Shown piece by piece: positions 16,088-24,843 of a DNA stretch of 64,000 nt; the stretch's first letter is position 1, and each line of letters begins with the position of its first letter. Location: positions 1 through 64,000 of the forward strand of contig NZ_NVQE01000014.1 of NCBI RefSeq assembly GCF_002591975.1, in the 5' to 3' direction. The notes under the pieces are model-generated. The model worked only from the letters and a program-made list of their open reading frames with translations, had not been told where the DNA came from and made no database searches. The position numbers and the translations under genes were made by a program. Source of the stretch: Mycobacterium neglectum. GTDB lineage: Bacteria > Actinomycetota > Actinomycetes > Mycobacteriales > Mycobacteriaceae.

Positions 16088-16762
16088 TCACAGGTCATAG
16101 ACGCTGAGGATGTCGTCTTGGATCGCTCTGGCGACGAGAGCTGCTTTCGTTGGTGCCGGTCTTCCGACCGCCGCATACTTTGCCCGCACCCGTTGCAGGT
16201 GGGTAGCCACCGTGGAGGGCTCGATGTACAACTTCTCGGCGACCGAATGCTTGTTCTCGGTTTGAAACCAGGCGATGAGGACTTGTTGTTCTCGTTGGCT
16301 CAGACGCGGCCGGACTTTGCGGCCGGCAGTATGCAGCGCTTGTGCCATTCTCGGACCAACGTGTGGGCGGTCACTGTGCGCCGAAGAGATCGCCGCTGCC
16401 AGCACGTGTTCTGGTTCGTACCTGGCCACACAACTGACGGCGCCCGCATCCAGTGCGGCCGAGACGACGTCGTCATCGACCAGACAGTTGTAGACAACGA
16501 CGCGGTGGCCCGCGTCGCATATCTCACGAAGGGCATCTATGTCCGGGCCGCCGCCGTCACAGGGCAGGTCAAACAACACCACCGGCCCAGGGCTTGTGGT
16601 CGGGCGTGACTCTGCAAATTCCGCTGGGCTGCGAAAATGGCCGATGATCTCTATGCGTGGGTCGCTATCGCTCAAGCCCACCTCGATGCCGGCGTACACA
16701 AGTCGATGGCTGCCAACGATTACCACCGACGTCGACCAATCCCTGTTGGCTGGCGGTGGCAT
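16088..16762 (-). CDS. Orphan NarL/LuxR-type response regulator
   Basis: 224 aa from the ATG at 16762; the frame is open to 16867. The N-terminal half is a receiver-like domain (SVVIVGSHRLVYAGIEVGL) with a possible phospho-Asp in VVLFDLPCDGG, but the usual acidic pair after the first strand is replaced by GS, so phosphorylation is doubtful. The C-terminal LuxR HTH includes LSQREQQVLIAWF and SVAEKLYIEPSTVATHLQRV. No sensor kinase is next to it. It stands at the head of a minus-strand run of secreted proteins, so control of that cluster is likely but inferred. Confidence 0.8.
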   Translation of the reverse strand: MPPPANRDWSTSVVIVGSHRLVYAGIEVGLSDSDPRIEIIGHFRSPAEFAESRPTTSPGPVVLFDLPCDGGGPDIDALREICDAGHRVVVYNCLVDDDVVSAALDAGAVSCVARYEPEHVLAAAISSAHSDRPHVGPRMAQALHTAGRKVRPRLSQREQQVLIAWFQTENKHSVAEKLYIEPSTVATHLQRVRAKYAAVGRPAPTKAALVARAIQDDILSVYDL

Positions 16763-16891
16763 GCCGCGGATCCCCCTACGTCCTGGGGTGCAAAAGTCGC
16801 TGCACTCATTTGCTAGCGGTCTCGCACCTTCGTCATCGGGTGCCCCGGGCCGGCTTTGCTGAAACACCTGAATGGATGAGTCCAGACCAAA

Positions 16892-17434
16892 TCAGAACAC
16901 CTCGACGCCGGAGGTGTTGATGAACATGCCCCGGCCCGTGCCGTCGTTCGTGAACCGGGTGCCGTCGCTTCCTGCCGCGATCGTCCAGCCGAGCGCTCGG
17001 TAATTCTGGTAGTTAAGCGTGACGGCGGGGATGTTGCCGAGGTTGCCGACGACCCAGGTCATGCTGCCCTCGGCGGTGATCTTCACCCCGCTGGCGGGCA
17101 TGCCGTTCACTTCGATTGAGTTGTCGAACTCCGATTCGCATCCCACCTCGGCCTCTGATATCTGGCAGCGCGTCTTACCCGACTTGGTTTCGATGAACAC
17201 ATAGCCGGATTCGTCGGGCGGCAGCGCCGTCGCGCCGGGCTGCTCGCCGGTGGAAGGCGGTGCGGAGGGCGTCGTGCTGGTGGGCGCCGGGGTTCGCGTC
17301 GGCCTTGACGTCGGGACGCTCGGTTCGGTCGGCGACGCACTGGACGCGACGGGATCACCCTCGATGCTCTCTGAGCAGCCGGTCGCCAGCAGGATCGCCG
17401 ACAGCAGAAGCCCAACGGCGAGGCCGACTTTCAT
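16892..17434 (-). CDS. lpqJ: LpqJ-like lipoprotein
   Basis: 180 aa. A lipoprotein signal with lipobox LATGC (Cys 20) is followed by a Pro/Thr/Ser-rich linker and a globular domain with four signature stretches: ESGYVFIETKSGKTRCQIS, EVGCESEF, MTWVVGNLGNIP and YRALGWTIAA. It ends FTNDGTGRGMFINTSGVEVF. In M. tuberculosis lpqJ (Rv0344c) lies directly after iniC in the same orientation; here 7 kb of other genes intervene. The ATG follows TAGCCT (17441-17446) by six bases, so the transcript is probably leaderless. A copy of its 3' end survives at 12194-12259. Function unknown. Confidence 0.75.
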   Translation of the reverse strand: MKVGLAVGLLLSAILLATGCSESIEGDPVASSASPTEPSVPTSRPTRTPAPTSTTPSAPPSTGEQPGATALPPDESGYVFIETKSGKTRCQISEAEVGCESEFDNSIEVNGMPASGVKITAEGSMTWVVGNLGNIPAVTLNYQNYRALGWTIAAGSDGTRFTNDGTGRGMFINTSGVEVF

Positions 17435-17450
17435 GCGGCCAGGCTACGCG

Positions 17451-18071
17451 TCACAAGCCCCGGCGTGCGGCACGCACGGCCTGGGCGGCCTGCGCGTCGG
17501 AGAAGGTGAGCCGGGCCTCGTCGCGGCCCGCGACGAACAGCGTGAGCTCGCCGATGTCGCCGGTGACGATCAGCTCAGGGCCGTTGCCGACCGCGGCCAC
17601 CGTCTCGCCATCGGGCGTCATCAGCGTCACGTGGGCCGGGACTTTGCCCATGGTCAGCCGAGCCATCATGCCAACGGGCCGTCGCAGCGCGGCGATCGTA
17701 TCCGGATCGAGTGTCCTTGGCTCCCAATCGGCTTGGGCCCTACGGACGTCTTCGTGGTGGATGAACATCTCATCCATGTTGGCTACCGCATCGAACAGCT
17801 TGAACGGTGACAGCAGCGGCGGACCCGACGAGATCTTGTCCACCAGCACATCCCAGTCGGTGGACGAGGCGGTCTGGCGCTGCACCTTTTCCGTGTAACC
17901 GGCGAGCAGCGGGATCGCGATGCCGGGTGCGGCGTCGAGCCTGCGTTCCCGGACCACTAGGTGCGCCGCGAGGTCACGGGTGGTCCATCCCTCGCACAGA
18001 GTGGGCGAGTCAGGCCCGATTTCGCTCATCGTCGCCACCAGGGCGGCGCGTTCACGCTGGGCTGCAGTCAT
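17451..18071 (-). CDS. TIGR03085-family putative metal-binding protein
   Basis: 206 aa. It has the four-helix DinB/maleylpyruvate-isomerase-like start (AQRERAALVATMSEIGPDSP, then LCEGWTTRDLAAHLVVRERR), with candidate metal ligands His in AAHLVV and the HH pair in MFIHHEDVRRA. Such proteins bind a divalent metal and some use mycothiol, but this subfamily is uncharacterised. The ATG at 18071 was chosen because TAGTGT (18079-18084) is a -10 box seven bases upstream, giving a leaderless transcript, and because similarity begins there; a longer frame runs to 18233 across the dnaK control region. Its promoter is back-to-back with that of dnaK. Confidence 0.8.
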   Translation of the reverse strand: MTAAQRERAALVATMSEIGPDSPTLCEGWTTRDLAAHLVVRERRLDAAPGIAIPLLAGYTEKVQRQTASSTDWDVLVDKISSGPPLLSPFKLFDAVANMDEMFIHHEDVRRAQADWEPRTLDPDTIAALRRPVGMMARLTMGKVPAHVTLMTPDGETVAAVGNGPELIVTGDIGELTLFVAGRDEARLTFSDAQAAQAVRAARRGL

Positions 18072-18122
18072 GCCTCCGACACTAGGGCAAATGCGCCCGG
18101 TCAGATATCGACCGGCCCGGGC

Positions 18123-18149
18123 GGGAACAAACCGCGGCCACCTGCCGTT
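18123..18149 (+). promoter_or_regulatory. SigH-type promoter of the dnaK operon
   Basis: GGGAACA (18123-18129), 17 bases, GTT (18147-18149) fits the mycobacterial SigH consensus GGAAC-N16-20-GTT. dnaK is a known SigH target in M. tuberculosis. The first HspR box begins just after it. Confidence 0.7.
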
Positions 18150-18162
18150 GACCCATTCGATA

Positions 18163-18183
18163 GTTGAGCGCATACGACTCAAG
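18163..18183 (+). promoter_or_regulatory. HAIR element 1 (HspR operator) of dnaK
   Basis: GTTGAGC, seven bases, ACTCAAG. The HAIR consensus is CTTGAGT-N7-ACTCAAG; the right arm is perfect and the left arm keeps TTGAG. Confidence 0.8.
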
Positions 18184-18217
18184 TTCAGGTTGACAGGATA
18201 GGGTCGGCCGGAGCACT

Positions 18218-18238
18218 CTTGAGTGCGGTGCACTCAGA
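18218..18238 (+). promoter_or_regulatory. HAIR element 2 (HspR operator) of dnaK
   Basis: CTTGAGT, seven bases, ACTCAGA. The left arm is perfect and the right arm keeps ACTCA. It lies 33 bases before the dnaK start and 35 bases from element 1. Confidence 0.85.
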
Positions 18239-18270
18239 CCAATAGATGGACTAATTCAGGAGGAACAACC

Positions 18271-20145
18271 ATGGCTCGTGCGGTCGGAATCGACCTCGGG
18301 ACCACCAACTCGGTCGTCTCGGTACTGGAGGGTGGCGACCCCGTCGTCGTCGCGAACTCCGAGGGTTCCCGCACCACGCCGTCCGTAGTCGCGTTCGCGC
18401 GTAACGGAGAGGTGCTGGTCGGCCAGCCCGCCAAGAACCAGGCAGTGACCAACGTGGACCGGACGATCCGTTCGGTCAAGCGTGAGATGGGCACCGACTG
18501 GTCCGTCGAGATCGACGGTAAGAAATACACGCCGCAGGAGATCAGTGCGCGCGTGCTGATGAAGCTCAAGCGCGACGCCGAGTCCTACCTCGGTGAGGAC
18601 ATCACCGACGCGGTGATCACCGTGCCCGCGTACTTCAATGACGCTCAGCGTCAGGCCACCAAAGAAGCCGGCCAGATCGCCGGCCTCAACGTCCTGCGCA
18701 TCGTCAACGAACCCACCGCCGCGGCCCTGGCCTATGGCCTGGACAAGGGCGAGAAGGAACAGACGATCCTGGTGTTCGACCTCGGTGGTGGCACGTTCGA
18801 CGTATCGCTGCTTGAGATCGGCGAAGGCGTTGTCGAGGTCCGCGCCACCTCGGGTGACAACCACCTGGGCGGCGACGACTGGGACGACCGCATCGTCGAG
18901 TGGCTCGTCGACAAGTTCAAGAGCACGGCCGGTATCGACCTGACCAAGGACAAGATGGCGATGCAGCGGCTACGTGAAGCCGCCGAGAAGGCCAAGATCG
19001 AGCTCTCGAGTTCGCAGAGCACGTCGATCAACCTGCCCTACATCACCGTCGATGCGGACAAGAACCCCTTGTTCCTCGACGAGCAGCTGACCCGTGCCGA
19101 ATTCCAGCGCATCACACAGGATCTGCTGGATCGCACCCGTCAGCCGTTCCAGTCGGTGATCAAGGACGCCGGTATCTCGGTCGGCGACATCGACCACGTC
19201 GTGCTCGTCGGCGGCTCCACCCGCATGCCCGCGGTGACCGAATTGGTCAAGGAGATGACCGGCGGCCAGGACCCGAACAAGGGCGTGAACCCGGACGAGG
19301 TTGTCGCCGTGGGTGCCGCGCTGCAGGCTGGTGTGCTCAAGGGTGAGGTGAAAGACGTTCTGCTGCTTGACGTCACCCCGCTGTCTCTCGGTATCGAAAC
19401 CAAGGGCGGCGTGATGACCAAGCTGATCGAGCGCAACACCACGATCCCGACCAAGCGCAGCGAGACCTTCACAACGGCGGACGACAATCAGCCGTCGGTG
19501 CAGATCCAGGTCTATCAGGGTGAGCGCGAAATCGCTTCGCACAACAAGCTGCTCGGCAGCTTCGAGCTGACCGGCCTGCCGCCGGCTCCGCGCGGAGTGC
19601 CCCAGGTCGAGGTCACGTTCGACATCGACGCCAATGGCATCGTGCACGTCACCGCCAAGGACAAGGGCACCGGCAAGGAGAACACGATCAAGATCCAGGA
19701 GGGCTCTGGCCTTTCCAAGGACGAGATCGACCAGATGATCAAGGACGCCGAGGCGCACGCCGACGAAGACCGTCAGCGCCGCGAGGAGGCCGACGTCCGC
19801 AATCAGGCGGAGTCGCTGGTGTACCAGACCGAGAAGATCGTCAAGGAACAACGTGAAGCCGAAGGCGGATCGAAGGTCCCCGCGGACACTCTGGACAAGG
19901 TCGACTCTGCAGTCGCCGAAGCCAAGTCGACGCTCGATGGCACCGATATCGCGGCCATCAAGGCAGCGATGGAGAAGCTCGGCGTCGAGGCCCAGGGCCT
20001 CGGCCAGGCGCTCTACGAGGCCACCCAGGCTGAGCAGGCCGCAGGTGGTGGCGACGAGTCGGCAGCCGGCGCTGCGGCTGACGACAACGTGGTGGACGCC
20101 GAGGTCGTGGAGGATGACAGCCCGAACGGCGGCGAGAACAAGTGA
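18271..20145 (+). CDS. dnaK: DnaK, Hsp70 chaperone
   Basis: 624 aa. Classic Hsp70 motifs are present: GIDLGTTNS at the N-terminus, [13 protein letters not shown] (phosphate 2), [13 protein letters not shown] (adenosine), and a complete substrate-binding domain and lid ending in an acidic tail ([19 protein letters not shown]). It refolds and protects cytosolic proteins in an ATP cycle driven by DnaJ and GrpE. The ATG at 18271 follows AGGAGG. It is the first gene of dnaK-grpE-dnaJ-hspR, repressed by HspR through two HAIR elements and probably induced by SigH. The stop overlaps the grpE start (GTGA). Confidence 0.98.
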   Translation: MARAVGIDLGTTNSVVSVLEGGDPVVVANSEGSRTTPSVVAFARNGEVLVGQPAKNQAVTNVDRTIRSVKREMGTDWSVEIDGKKYTPQEISARVLMKLKRDAESYLGEDITDAVITVPAYFNDAQRQATKEAGQIAGLNVLRIVNEPTAAALAYGLDKGEKEQTILVFDLGGGTFDVSLLEIGEGVVEVRATSGDNHLGGDDWDDRIVEWLVDKFKSTAGIDLTKDKMAMQRLREAAEKAKIELSSSQSTSINLPYITVDADKNPLFLDEQLTRAEFQRITQDLLDRTRQPFQSVIKDAGISVGDIDHVVLVGGSTRMPAVTELVKEMTGGQDPNKGVNPDEVVAVGAALQAGVLKGEVKDVLLLDVTPLSLGIETKGGVMTKLIERNTTIPTKRSETFTTADDNQPSVQIQVYQGEREIASHNKLLGSFELTGLPPAPRGVPQVEVTFDIDANGIVHVTAKDKGTGKENTIKIQEGSGLSKDEIDQMIKDAEAHADEDRQRREEADVRNQAESLVYQTEKIVKEQREAEGGSKVPADTLDKVDSAVAEAKSTLDGTDIAAIKAAMEKLGVEAQGLGQALYEATQAEQAAGGGDESAAGAAADDNVVDAEVVEDDSPNGGENK

Positions 20146-20777
20146 GCGCAGGCGATTCGCAGGAACCGGTGACCGTCACCGACAAGCGGCGCGTCGATCC
20201 TGACACTGGCGAGATCCGTGAATCCGCGACCGGGCCGGCCCCAAGTGGGTCGGCCCCGGCCGCGGGTCCGGCGCAGGGGGAGTTCGCCGGCGAATCTCCT
20301 GAGGAGGCGGGTAAGGCTGCCGAACTACTCGCAGATCTGCAGCGGGTTCAGGCAGACTTCGCGAACTACCGCAGGCGGTCGCTGCGCGATCAGCAGGTTG
20401 CCGCCGACCGGGCAAAGGCGTCAGTGATCAGTCAGTTGCTGACGGTTCTCGACGATCTCGACCGGGCGCGCAGTCACGGTGACCTGGAGACAGGACCGCT
20501 GAAGTCTGTCGCCGACAAATTGGTGACTGTCCTTGAGGGACTCGGCCTTTCGGGCTTCGGTGACGAGGGCGACGATTTCGATCCGGCGTTGCACGAGGCC
20601 GTGCAGCACGAGGGCGACGGCACCCACCCGGTGGTGGGAACCGTGATGCGTCGCGGGTACAAAGTCGGCGATCTCGTGGTGCGCCATGCCATGGTCGGCG
20701 TGGTCGATACCGTCCCCGATGCCACCGATAACACCGATGCCGCCTCACAACAGGCTGCAGAATCAAACGACGACTAG
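20142..20777 (+). CDS. grpE: GrpE, nucleotide exchange factor of DnaK
   Basis: 211 aa from a GTG that overlaps the dnaK stop by four bases. An unstructured acidic N-terminus leads to the long dimerisation helix ([20 protein letters not shown]) and the beta domain ([20 protein letters not shown], then [20 protein letters not shown]). It releases ADP from DnaK. Translational coupling to dnaK keeps the ratio of the two proteins fixed. The C-terminal ~25 residues are a low-complexity tail. Confidence 0.97.
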   Translation: MSAGDSQEPVTVTDKRRVDPDTGEIRESATGPAPSGSAPAAGPAQGEFAGESPEEAGKAAELLADLQRVQADFANYRRRSLRDQQVAADRAKASVISQLLTVLDDLDRARSHGDLETGPLKSVADKLVTVLEGLGLSGFGDEGDDFDPALHEAVQHEGDGTHPVVGTVMRRGYKVGDLVVRHAMVGVVDTVPDATDNTDAASQQAAESNDD

Positions 20778-20800
20778 ACATCAGAAGGAGGTGACGCGGT

Positions 20801-21985
20801 ATGGCCCAGCGTGAATGGGTCGAAAAGGACTTCTACAAGGAGCTCGGCGTCGCCTCTGATGCCAGCGAACAGGAGATCAAGCGAGCGGCCCGCAAGCTGC
20901 TTGCGGAGAACCACCCCGACCGCAATCCCGGCAACCAGGCGGCCGAAGACCGCTACAAAGCGGTGTCGGAAGCCAAAGAGGTGCTGTCGGATGCGGCCAA
21001 GCGCAAGGAATACGACGAAACGCGGAGGCTTTTCGCCAACGGCGGGTTCGGTCGTGGTCGGTTCGGTGGCGGTGGAGGCGGTGGTAACTTCGGCGGCTTC
21101 AGTACAGAAGGCGGCGAGTTCAATCTGAACGATCTGTTCGACGCGGCCGGTCAGACCGGCGGCGCGAACATCGGCGACCTGTTCGGTGGGCTGTTCGGGC
21201 GCGGAGCCCAGCAACCGCGGCCCACTCGGCCGCGGCGTGGCAACGACCTCGAGACCGAGACCGAATTGTCGTTCCTCGAGGCCACCAAGGGCGTGATGAT
21301 GCCGCTGCGGCTCACCAGTCCCGCTCCGTGCACGAACTGCCACGGCAGTGGTGCCCGACCGGGTACCAGCCCGAAGGTCTGCCCGAACTGCAACGGATCC
21401 GGTGTTGTCAACCGCAACCAGGGAGCCTTCGGGTTCTCCGAACCATGCACCGAATGTCGGGGCAGCGGTTCGATCATCGAGCATCCGTGCGACGAATGTA
21501 AGGGCACCGGCGTGACCACCAGGACACGCACGATCAACGTGCGGATCCCTCCGGGCGTCGAGGACGGACAGCGCATCAGGCTGGCTGGCCAGGGCGAGGC
21601 GGGCCTGCGTGGCGCCCCTTCGGGCGACCTGTACGTGACCGTACATGTCAAGCCGGACAAGGTGTTCGGCCGCAACGGCGACGACCTCACGGTCAGCGTT
21701 CCGGTCAGCTTCCACGAATTGGCGCTTGGAACAACGCTTTCGGTGCCCACGCTGGAAGGCAAGGTCGGGGTGCGAGTGCCCAAGGGCACGTCCGACGGCC
21801 GGATTCTGCGCGTGCGTGGCCGTGGCGTGCCGAACCGTTCGGGTGGCCATGGCGACTTGCTCGTCACCGTCAAGGTGGCGGTGCCGCCGGACGTCGAGGG
21901 TGAGGCCGCAGGAGCGCTGGAAGCCTACGCGAAAGCAGAACGGGCCAGCGGTTTCGACCCGCGGGCGAACTGGGCAGGTGCGTAA
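20801..21985 (+). CDS. dnaJ1: DnaJ1, Hsp40 co-chaperone
   Basis: 394 aa. J-domain with HPD (residues ~38-40), a Gly/Phe-rich linker (FGRGRFGGGGGG) and four zinc-binding repeats (CTNCHGSG, CPNCNGSG, CTECRGSG, CDECKGTG between ~176 and 237), then the two C-terminal client-binding domains. It delivers substrates to DnaK and stimulates its ATPase. The ATG is preceded by an ideal AAGGAGGTGA. Its stop and the hspR start share one base (TAATG). Confidence 0.98.
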   Translation: MAQREWVEKDFYKELGVASDASEQEIKRAARKLLAENHPDRNPGNQAAEDRYKAVSEAKEVLSDAAKRKEYDETRRLFANGGFGRGRFGGGGGGGNFGGFSTEGGEFNLNDLFDAAGQTGGANIGDLFGGLFGRGAQQPRPTRPRRGNDLETETELSFLEATKGVMMPLRLTSPAPCTNCHGSGARPGTSPKVCPNCNGSGVVNRNQGAFGFSEPCTECRGSGSIIEHPCDECKGTGVTTRTRTINVRIPPGVEDGQRIRLAGQGEAGLRGAPSGDLYVTVHVKPDKVFGRNGDDLTVSVPVSFHELALGTTLSVPTLEGKVGVRVPKGTSDGRILRVRGRGVPNRSGGHGDLLVTVKVAVPPDVEGEAAGALEAYAKAERASGFDPRANWAGA

Positions 21986-22350
21986 TGCCCAAGCGGTCCG
22001 ACAACGACGCGCGCACCTTCCTGATCTCGGTCGCCGCGGAGCTGGCCGGTATGCATGCGCAGACACTGCGCACGTACGACCGGCTCGGGCTGGTCAGCCC
22101 CGAACGCACGTCGGGCGGCGGCAGGCGCTACTCGCAGCACGACGTCGACCTGCTACGTGAGGTCCAGCGGCTGTCACAGGACGAGGGCGTCAACCTCGCG
22201 GGCATCAAGCGGATCATCGAGCTGACCAATCAGGTCGAGGCGCTGAAGAGCCGATTGCAGGAGATGGCGCGCGAGATCGACGAACTGCGTTCTCAGCCCA
22301 GGTCCAAGAGCACGGCCCTGGTGGTCTGGCAACCGCGTAACAAGCGCTAG
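21985..22350 (+). CDS. hspR: HspR, MerR-type repressor of heat-shock genes
   Basis: 121 aa. A MerR-type winged HTH (FLISVAAELAGMHAQTLRTY, RLGLVSPERTSGGGRRYS) is followed by a coiled-coil (VEALKSRLQEMAREIDEL) and a basic tail. HspR binds HAIR elements with DnaK as co-repressor; such boxes are present before dnaK and clpB in this window. It is the last gene of the operon it represses and is coupled to dnaJ1. Its stop shares CTAG (22347-22350) with the convergent epimerase gene. Confidence 0.97.
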   Translation: MPKRSDNDARTFLISVAAELAGMHAQTLRTYDRLGLVSPERTSGGGRRYSQHDVDLLREVQRLSQDEGVNLAGIKRIIELTNQVEALKSRLQEMAREIDELRSQPRSKSTALVVWQPRNKR

Positions 22351-23249
22351 TTCACCGTAATCGAGAAGCGTGCGGCTGCCGGCTGTCCAGGCGCCGCGCT
22401 GCGGTAGCCGCCGCGGCGCAGCGCATCGGTGGGTGCGGCCATCGGTTCGATTGCGACGAGGTCGTCGGTGCCGGGGGCGAATAGTTGTGCTGCCGGATAA
22501 CCCGTCTCGAACTCGACGTCGATGCGACGCGCGCCGCCGGCCAGCGTGAACACCGCACCGTCGGGCACCTCGTCGAAGCCGTCGTCATACGTCACGGACA
22601 CCAGTGATTCGACGCCGCCGTCCCACTGCTCGTACTCTCCGGCCGGGATTCCTCGGCTGTCCACCAAGAGATGACGCATCGACGGCGTGGTGAGTCGCCA
22701 CTGGTCGCGCGGCGCCCCGGGGATCGTGAAGTACGGGTGATAGCCGAAACACAGCGGTACCGGAGCCGTCGCCGTCGGAGTCACGGTGGTCTCGATGGTG
22801 AGCTTTCGGTCGGCCAGCGTGACGGCTTGCGTGAGTACGTGGGGGAACGGGAATGCCGCGAGCAACTCGGGCTTCTCACCGAAATCGATGATGGCGGTCA
22901 GCGAGTTCTCCGACTGCGCCGTGACCTCCCAGCCCGAGTAGGCGGCGAGAACGCCGTGGATGGGCAGACCATGTTCGTCGGCGCGTACTCCGCCTTCGCC
23001 GGGAGTCAGGGTGACGGCGGTGCCGTTGCTCTTGTACTCGTTGGCGCTCAACCGGTTTGCCCACGGGTAGAGGATCGGTATTCCCATGGTTTTGCCTGCG
23101 GTCACGTAGGCATCCAGTCCGCGGCGCTGGCCGAGAAACTCCTCATCTCCATCGGTGAGCGATGTGCCGATCATGCCCGCGGTGGGGACGAACGTGGCTG
23201 TCATCGCGGACGAGGGATCGCGAAGCGTCACGCGTTCGAAGTCGGCCAT
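22347..23249 (-). CDS. Aldose 1-epimerase family protein
   Basis: 300 aa, of usual length for a galactose mutarotase-like beta-sandwich enzyme. Recognisable stretches are GIPILYPWANRLSANEY near residue 60, HGLPIHGVLA (a His of the active site) and CFGYHPYFTIPG (second His). Near the C-terminus FETGYPAAQLFAP is followed by a Glu in VAIEPMAAPTDAL that could be the catalytic acid. It should interconvert alpha and beta anomers of a hexose or hexose-6-phosphate; the substrate cannot be told from sequence. The ATG at 23249 has GGAAAG upstream. Confidence 0.88.
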   Translation of the reverse strand: MADFERVTLRDPSSAMTATFVPTAGMIGTSLTDGDEEFLGQRRGLDAYVTAGKTMGIPILYPWANRLSANEYKSNGTAVTLTPGEGGVRADEHGLPIHGVLAAYSGWEVTAQSENSLTAIIDFGEKPELLAAFPFPHVLTQAVTLADRKLTIETTVTPTATAPVPLCFGYHPYFTIPGAPRDQWRLTTPSMRHLLVDSRGIPAGEYEQWDGGVESLVSVTYDDGFDEVPDGAVFTLAGGARRIDVEFETGYPAAQLFAPGTDDLVAIEPMAAPTDALRRGGYRSAAPGQPAAARFSITVN

Positions 23250-23299
23250 GGTTGACGATCTTTCCACGTGTGATTGACCGGTCCTGTTTCAATCCAGAA

Positions 23300-23675
23300 A
23301 TGACACAAGACGACACAGAGGGGCGAAACCTCGAAACGGTGCGCGCGGGCTTTGAAGCGTGGGCCAACGGAACGGGAAGCCCGCTGACAGCGGTGGCCGA
23401 CGACGTCATTTGGGAGGTAGTCGGCAATTCGGTGGGTCATCCGGCAGTTCAACGCGCGGTTGGCCGTCCCCTTGAAGCCGAAGGTCCGCGAAATCTACGC
23501 CGACGGGGACACGGTGATCGTGTTATTCGACGGCGAGGCCACCGCCCGCGACGGCGTGCCCTACCGAAACACCTATACGTGGTTTCTGACGTTTGCCGAC
23601 AACCGAATCGTCAAGGGCACCGCGTTCTTTGACAGCATCGCGTTCGACGAGCTCTGGCAGCGGGTACCTGTCTAG
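23300..23675 (+). pseudogene. SnoaL-like (NTF2-fold) gene broken by an internal deletion
   Basis: From the ATG at 23300 the frame reads NLETVRAGFEAWANGTGSPL then TAVADDVIWEVVGNS, the first half of a SnoaL-like polyketide-cyclase domain. At about 23430 the homologous frame shifts: VIRQFNARLAVPLKPKVREI, DGDTVIVLFDGEATARDG and YTWFLTFADNRIVKG continue in another phase to the stop at 23675. About 15-20 residues normally found between the halves are absent, so a deletion not divisible by three seems to have joined them. Both halves are otherwise intact, which suggests a recent event. Its last stop shares CTAG with the alcohol dehydrogenase gene. Confidence 0.75.
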
Positions 23676-24733
23676 TCGTAGACGATGACGGCGCGCCCGA
23701 CGAAGTCGCCCCGGCCCAGCGCATCCAGGTGGTCGTTGACGTCGGTGAAGTTGACCTGCGTGACGGAATCCTTGATCTTGCCTGCCTCGGCGAGCGCTAC
23801 CACCTCGGTGAGATCGTTGTAGTTGCCCCAGAACGAACCGAACAAGGTGTACTCGCGGCTGACCAACGGGAACAGTGAGATGTCCACCCGGTTGCCCACC
23901 AGACCCACCGAGGCGACGGCGCCCTCGGTCGCCAGTAACGAGAAGGCCAGCCGGATGCTCTCCTCGGCACCCGCACATTCGATGACCGCGTCGAACTCAC
24001 GTCTGCCGGTGGCCTTCTCGAGTTCGTCGCGTACCTCGTCGTCGGATTTGTCCTGGATGCCGATGGTGTGGTCGGCACCGTTTTCCCTTGCCAAAGCGAG
24101 CTTTTCGGCGTTGCGGCCCAACGCAACCACCGTTGCCCCGCCGCCGAGTAGCTTGGCGTACTGCACGCCGTAGGCGCCGAGACCGCCGATGCCCATCACC
24201 GCCAGCGTCTTTCCCGGGCCCAGTGCTCCGGCGGCCTGCAGCTTCTTCAGACCTCGGTACGGTGTCAGGCCGGCATCGGTCAGCGGCGCCAGCGATAGCG
24301 GCGACAGGTTGCCGCTGACCTTGATCAACTGTTGGTAGGCCACGGGGACATACTCCTGATAGCCGCCGTGCAGCCCGAATCCGATCCAGTGGCCCTGGTT
24401 GCAGATGTGTTCATTGCCGCGGTGGCACTGGCGGCAGGAGCCGTCGCCGCGTGGGCCGAACACCACCACCGGGTCACCTTCGGACAGGCCCGCCGCCGCG
24501 GGGACGTCGGCGCCGATCCGGTCGATCGACCCGGCGATCTCGTGTCCCGGGGTGGCGGGCATCGGCATATCGGTGCCGAAGTAGCCGTCGATGAGCTGAA
24601 AGTCCGTGCGGCACATGCCAGCGCCGCCCACCTTCACGAGGACCTCGCCGGGCCCGATGTCGGGGATCGGAATCTCCTCGAGTGTCAGCGGTTGCTGGTA
24701 TCCGTGCATCCGCGCGGCACGCATCGTCGACAT
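23672..24733 (-). CDS. Zinc-type NAD(P)-dependent alcohol dehydrogenase
   Basis: 353 aa. Medium-chain dehydrogenase/reductase: catalytic zinc ligands Cys in GAGMCRTDFQ and His-Glu in TPGHEIAG, a structural-zinc loop SCRQCHRGNEHIC, and Rossmann motif GIGGLGAYGVQ. In the structural loop the first of the usual four Cys appears replaced by Asp (RGDGSC). It should oxidise an alcohol or reduce an aldehyde; the substrate is unknown. AGGAG precedes the ATG at 24733. It converges on the broken SnoaL gene with stop codons sharing CTAG. Confidence 0.9.
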   Translation of the reverse strand: MSTMRAARMHGYQQPLTLEEIPIPDIGPGEVLVKVGGAGMCRTDFQLIDGYFGTDMPMPATPGHEIAGSIDRIGADVPAAAGLSEGDPVVVFGPRGDGSCRQCHRGNEHICNQGHWIGFGLHGGYQEYVPVAYQQLIKVSGNLSPLSLAPLTDAGLTPYRGLKKLQAAGALGPGKTLAVMGIGGLGAYGVQYAKLLGGGATVVALGRNAEKLALARENGADHTIGIQDKSDDEVRDELEKATGRREFDAVIECAGAEESIRLAFSLLATEGAVASVGLVGNRVDISLFPLVSREYTLFGSFWGNYNDLTEVVALAEAGKIKDSVTQVNFTDVNDHLDALGRGDFVGRAVIVYD

Positions 24734-24843
24734 GGCGGCTCCTCGTAGGCCTGTGATCTTGAAAAGGAGTCTAGGGCTGGATTGGGTCCGGCGACATTTC
24801 AATTGCGGCGGCGCCGACGACCTTGGTCAGAGACGATGTTGCG

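Noticed and set aside
18970..19851. 293-residue minus-strand frame
   Set aside because: Antisense shadow of dnaK.
23425..23445. Frameshift in the SnoaL-like gene as a simple sequencing error
   Set aside because: About 15-20 conserved residues are missing as well, which a one- or two-base error would not cause.
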